NCBI GenBank assembly: GCA_964429355.1
Contig: CAYSCH010000509.1
Location: 1 to 5,628, forward strand
Reading direction: 5' to 3'
Source: JAAYAY01 sp964429355
Lineage (GTDB): Bacteria > Planctomycetota > Planctomycetia > Pirellulales > Thermoguttaceae
Length of the DNA: 5,628 nucleotides
Shown: positions 5,596-5,628 of the stretch, one piece after another
How positions within the stretch are numbered: position 1 is the first letter of the stretch
How the letters are laid out: each line of letters starts with the position of its first letter
Program-made: the position numbers and the translations under genes
Notes under the pieces: generated by a model
Told to the model about the DNA's origin: nothing
Database searches by the model: none
What the model saw: only the letters and a program-made list of their open reading frames with translations

Positions 5596-5628
5596 CCCCC
5601 CTCCTTCTTCCCCCCCCCTCTCTCCCCC
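5596..5628 (+). other. 33-base pure pyrimidine tract at the right edge
   Basis: Every base from 5596 to the window end is C or T, with C runs of 6 (5596-5601), 9 (5610-5618) and at least 5 (5624-5628). It follows a partial TGAC unit that ends the array. The minus strand is pure purine and G-rich, so it could form quadruplex or triplex structures. It may continue past the window, and no gene is visible in it. Confidence 0.8.

Overview
The window is high-GC bacterial DNA with three complete protein genes, all on the + strand: a UvrA-family excision-repair ATPase (99-2924), a ThiF/MoeB-type E1-like adenylyltransferase (3103-4131) and a CinA-family protein (4141-5397). No rRNA, tRNA, CRISPR array, transposase or phage gene is visible. 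High GC, no Shine-Dalgarno sequence before any of the three starts, and the wording of the UvrA and CinA proteins suggest a planctomycete (Pirellulales-like). This is an inference from recalled family resemblance, not a search result.

Layout: 1-98 is a tandem array of a 7/8-base unit (TGACCTC or TGACCCTC) running into the uvrA start codon. The uvrA gene fills 99-2924. The 178-base spacer 2925-3102 is almost wholly short tandem repeats: CGCTCCS/TGCTCCC heptamers, then alternating ATCTCCG/ATCTCCC heptamers, then TGACCTC-type units running into the thiF start. Only 9 bases separate thiF from cinA, so these two are probably co-transcribed. After cinA, 5395-5592 is a long array of 27 TGACCTC-type units, followed by a 33-base pure pyrimidine tract at the window edge.

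The genes do not form an obvious single pathway. UvrA recognises bulky DNA damage. The ThiF-like protein activates a small sulfur-carrier protein for thiamine or molybdopterin synthesis, and CinA-family proteins are linked to pyridine-nucleotide salvage. The CinA here keeps a well-formed N-terminal domain, but its C-terminal NMN-deamidase domain lacks the signature active-site residues.

The most unusual feature is the intergenic DNA. All three larger spacers consist of heptanucleotide repeats, always with the C-rich strand as the coding strand, and they reach into gene boundaries. The repeat word TGACC supplies part of the start codons of uvrA and thiF, and the stop codon of cinA is the first TGA of the downstream array. 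The minus strand of the middle spacer reads (GGGAGCA)7, a textbook quadruplex pattern. The C-rich, G-poor RNA made from these arrays would suit Rho loading. These roles are hypotheses; the repeats themselves are directly visible.
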